From Winogradskyella sp. PG-2 (GTDB taxonomy: Bacteria; Bacteroidota; Bacteroidia; Flavobacteriales; Flavobacteriaceae), in assembly GCF_000828715.1 (NCBI RefSeq), contig NZ_AP014583.1:3036001-3100000 (forward strand): a DNA stretch of 64,000 bases, written 5' to 3'. The position numbers and the translations under genes were made by a program. The notes under the pieces are model-generated. The model did no database searches and was not told the origin of the DNA. It saw nothing but the letters and a program-made list of their open reading frames with translations. Each line of letters begins with the position of its first letter. Position 1 is the stretch's first letter. Positions 63,557-64,000 of the stretch are shown here, piece after piece.

Positions 63557-64000
63557 CTATTTTTCGAATAGGACTACCGTTTCAATATGTGCAGTATGCG
63601 GAAATTGATCCACTAAACTCAGTTTTTTAATATCATAACCAGCTTCCATTAACTGCTCAGTATCTCTAGCTTGTGTAGCAGGATTACAAGATACATAAAC
63701 CAAACGGTCTGCATTAAGGTTTATTATTTTTTTAAGGGTTTTAGGAGCAATGCCAGCTCTAGCTGGATCTAAAATAATAGTTCTTATCTTATTAGTGAAT
63801 TCTGGATGTTCGTTTAAAAATTTCCCAACATCCGCGGCGTAAAACTCTAAGCCTTTTATGTTGTTTCTTTTGGCATTTTCTTTAGCATCCTCAATAGCTG
63901 AAGCCACAATATCTACACCTACAATTTTTGTGTTTATCGCTCTACTGGCAATGATTTGACCAATAGTTCCGGTGCCACAAAATAAATCTAAAACTATTGT
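63557..64000 (-). CDS. rlmD: 23S rRNA (uracil-1939-C5)-methyltransferase RlmD, C-terminal part
   Basis: The frame is open to the right edge, so the N-terminal part is missing. The visible 147 codons include motif I VLDLFCGTGTIGQIIA, LDPARAG, the catalytic cysteine in VYVSCNPATQARD and the end HTAHIETVVLFEK, all typical of TrmA/RlmD enzymes. RlmD methylates U1939 of 23S rRNA. A GTG at 63907 could start a shorter frame, but the upstream sequence is clearly part of the enzyme. DUF6452 follows at 3 nt. Confidence 0.92.
   Translation of the reverse strand, partial: TIVLDLFCGTGTIGQIIASRAINTKIVGVDIVASAIEDAKENAKRNNIKGLEFYAADVGKFLNEHPEFTNKIRTIILDPARAGIAPKTLKKIINLNADRLVYVSCNPATQARDTEQLMEAGYDIKKLSLVDQFPHTAHIETVVLFEK

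Noticed and set aside
1..64000. tRNA, rRNA, CRISPR arrays, prophage or complete insertion sequences
   Set aside because: I saw no cloverleaf, ribosomal RNA sequence, regular repeat-spacer pattern, transposase or phage structural gene.

Overview
The window is AT-rich chromosomal DNA from a member of the Bacteroidota, almost certainly a gliding marine Flavobacteriaceae. The evidence is the gliding genes gldF and gldG, a secreted nuclease with a type IX secretion (T9SS) sorting domain, the DUF6452/DUF6048 pair beside rlmD, a fused alpha/beta 2-oxoacid dehydrogenase E1, an S46 dipeptidyl-peptidase, a LytTR two-component system, and promoters of the Bacteroidota type (TTG, about 20 nt, TAnnTTTG). 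I found no tRNA, rRNA, CRISPR array, intact insertion sequence or prophage.

Layout. 1-2.8 kb: phoX (partial) and an S46 peptidase, with a decayed copy of the phoX start upstream. 2.8-9.4 kb: a divergent zinc-homeostasis island. A Fur/Zur-type regulator faces a seven-gene operon: ABC ATPase, two ABC-2 permeases, a COG0523 (CobW/ZNG1-like) GTPase, a MerC-domain protein, a COG4337 iota-class carbonic anhydrase and an unrecognised protein. Two TGCAAC-type palindromes sit inside the two overlapping promoters. 9.4-13.5 kb: a broken lipoprotein gene, a ZIP transporter operon and an RlmL-like RNA methylase. 13-22.4 kb: a LytS/LytTR operon, a gene interrupted by an in-frame stop, a PKS-type methyltransferase, head-GIN and DoxX genes, and an AraC regulator. 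22.4-33 kb: E1 fusion, a degenerate M1-peptidase/beta-barrel protein coupled to a T9SS nuclease, a LOG-family protein and uvrA. 33-36 kb: an accessory stretch with small genes, relics and a PLD-family protein. 36-50.7 kb: lipoprotein, ATP-grasp, tricorn protease, gamma-glutamyltransferase, acpH, glmM, a cysteine-desulfurase-like enzyme, a lipid acyltransferase, rhomboid and TlpA. 50.8-60.4 kb: mnmE, dnaN, the gldG-gldF operon with a SAM hydrolase, phoH and purC. 60.4-64 kb: an esterase, a DinB gene with a nonsense codon, DUF6048/DUF6452 and rlmD (partial).

The most interesting unit is the 2.8-9.4 kb island. It joins zinc-sensing regulation, a putative zinc chaperone, a MerC membrane protein and a carbonic anhydrase of a class reported to work without a metal. 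A reasonable inference is a zinc-sparing programme in which a metal-independent enzyme covers CO2/bicarbonate interconversion when zinc is scarce. Its last gene may be a new component.

A second theme is gene disruption. At least five ordinary-looking genes are broken by single events: two in-frame TAA codons and three single-base frameshifts, two of them in A tracts. These may be true pseudogenes, phase-variable tracts or sequencing errors. Only read-level data can decide.
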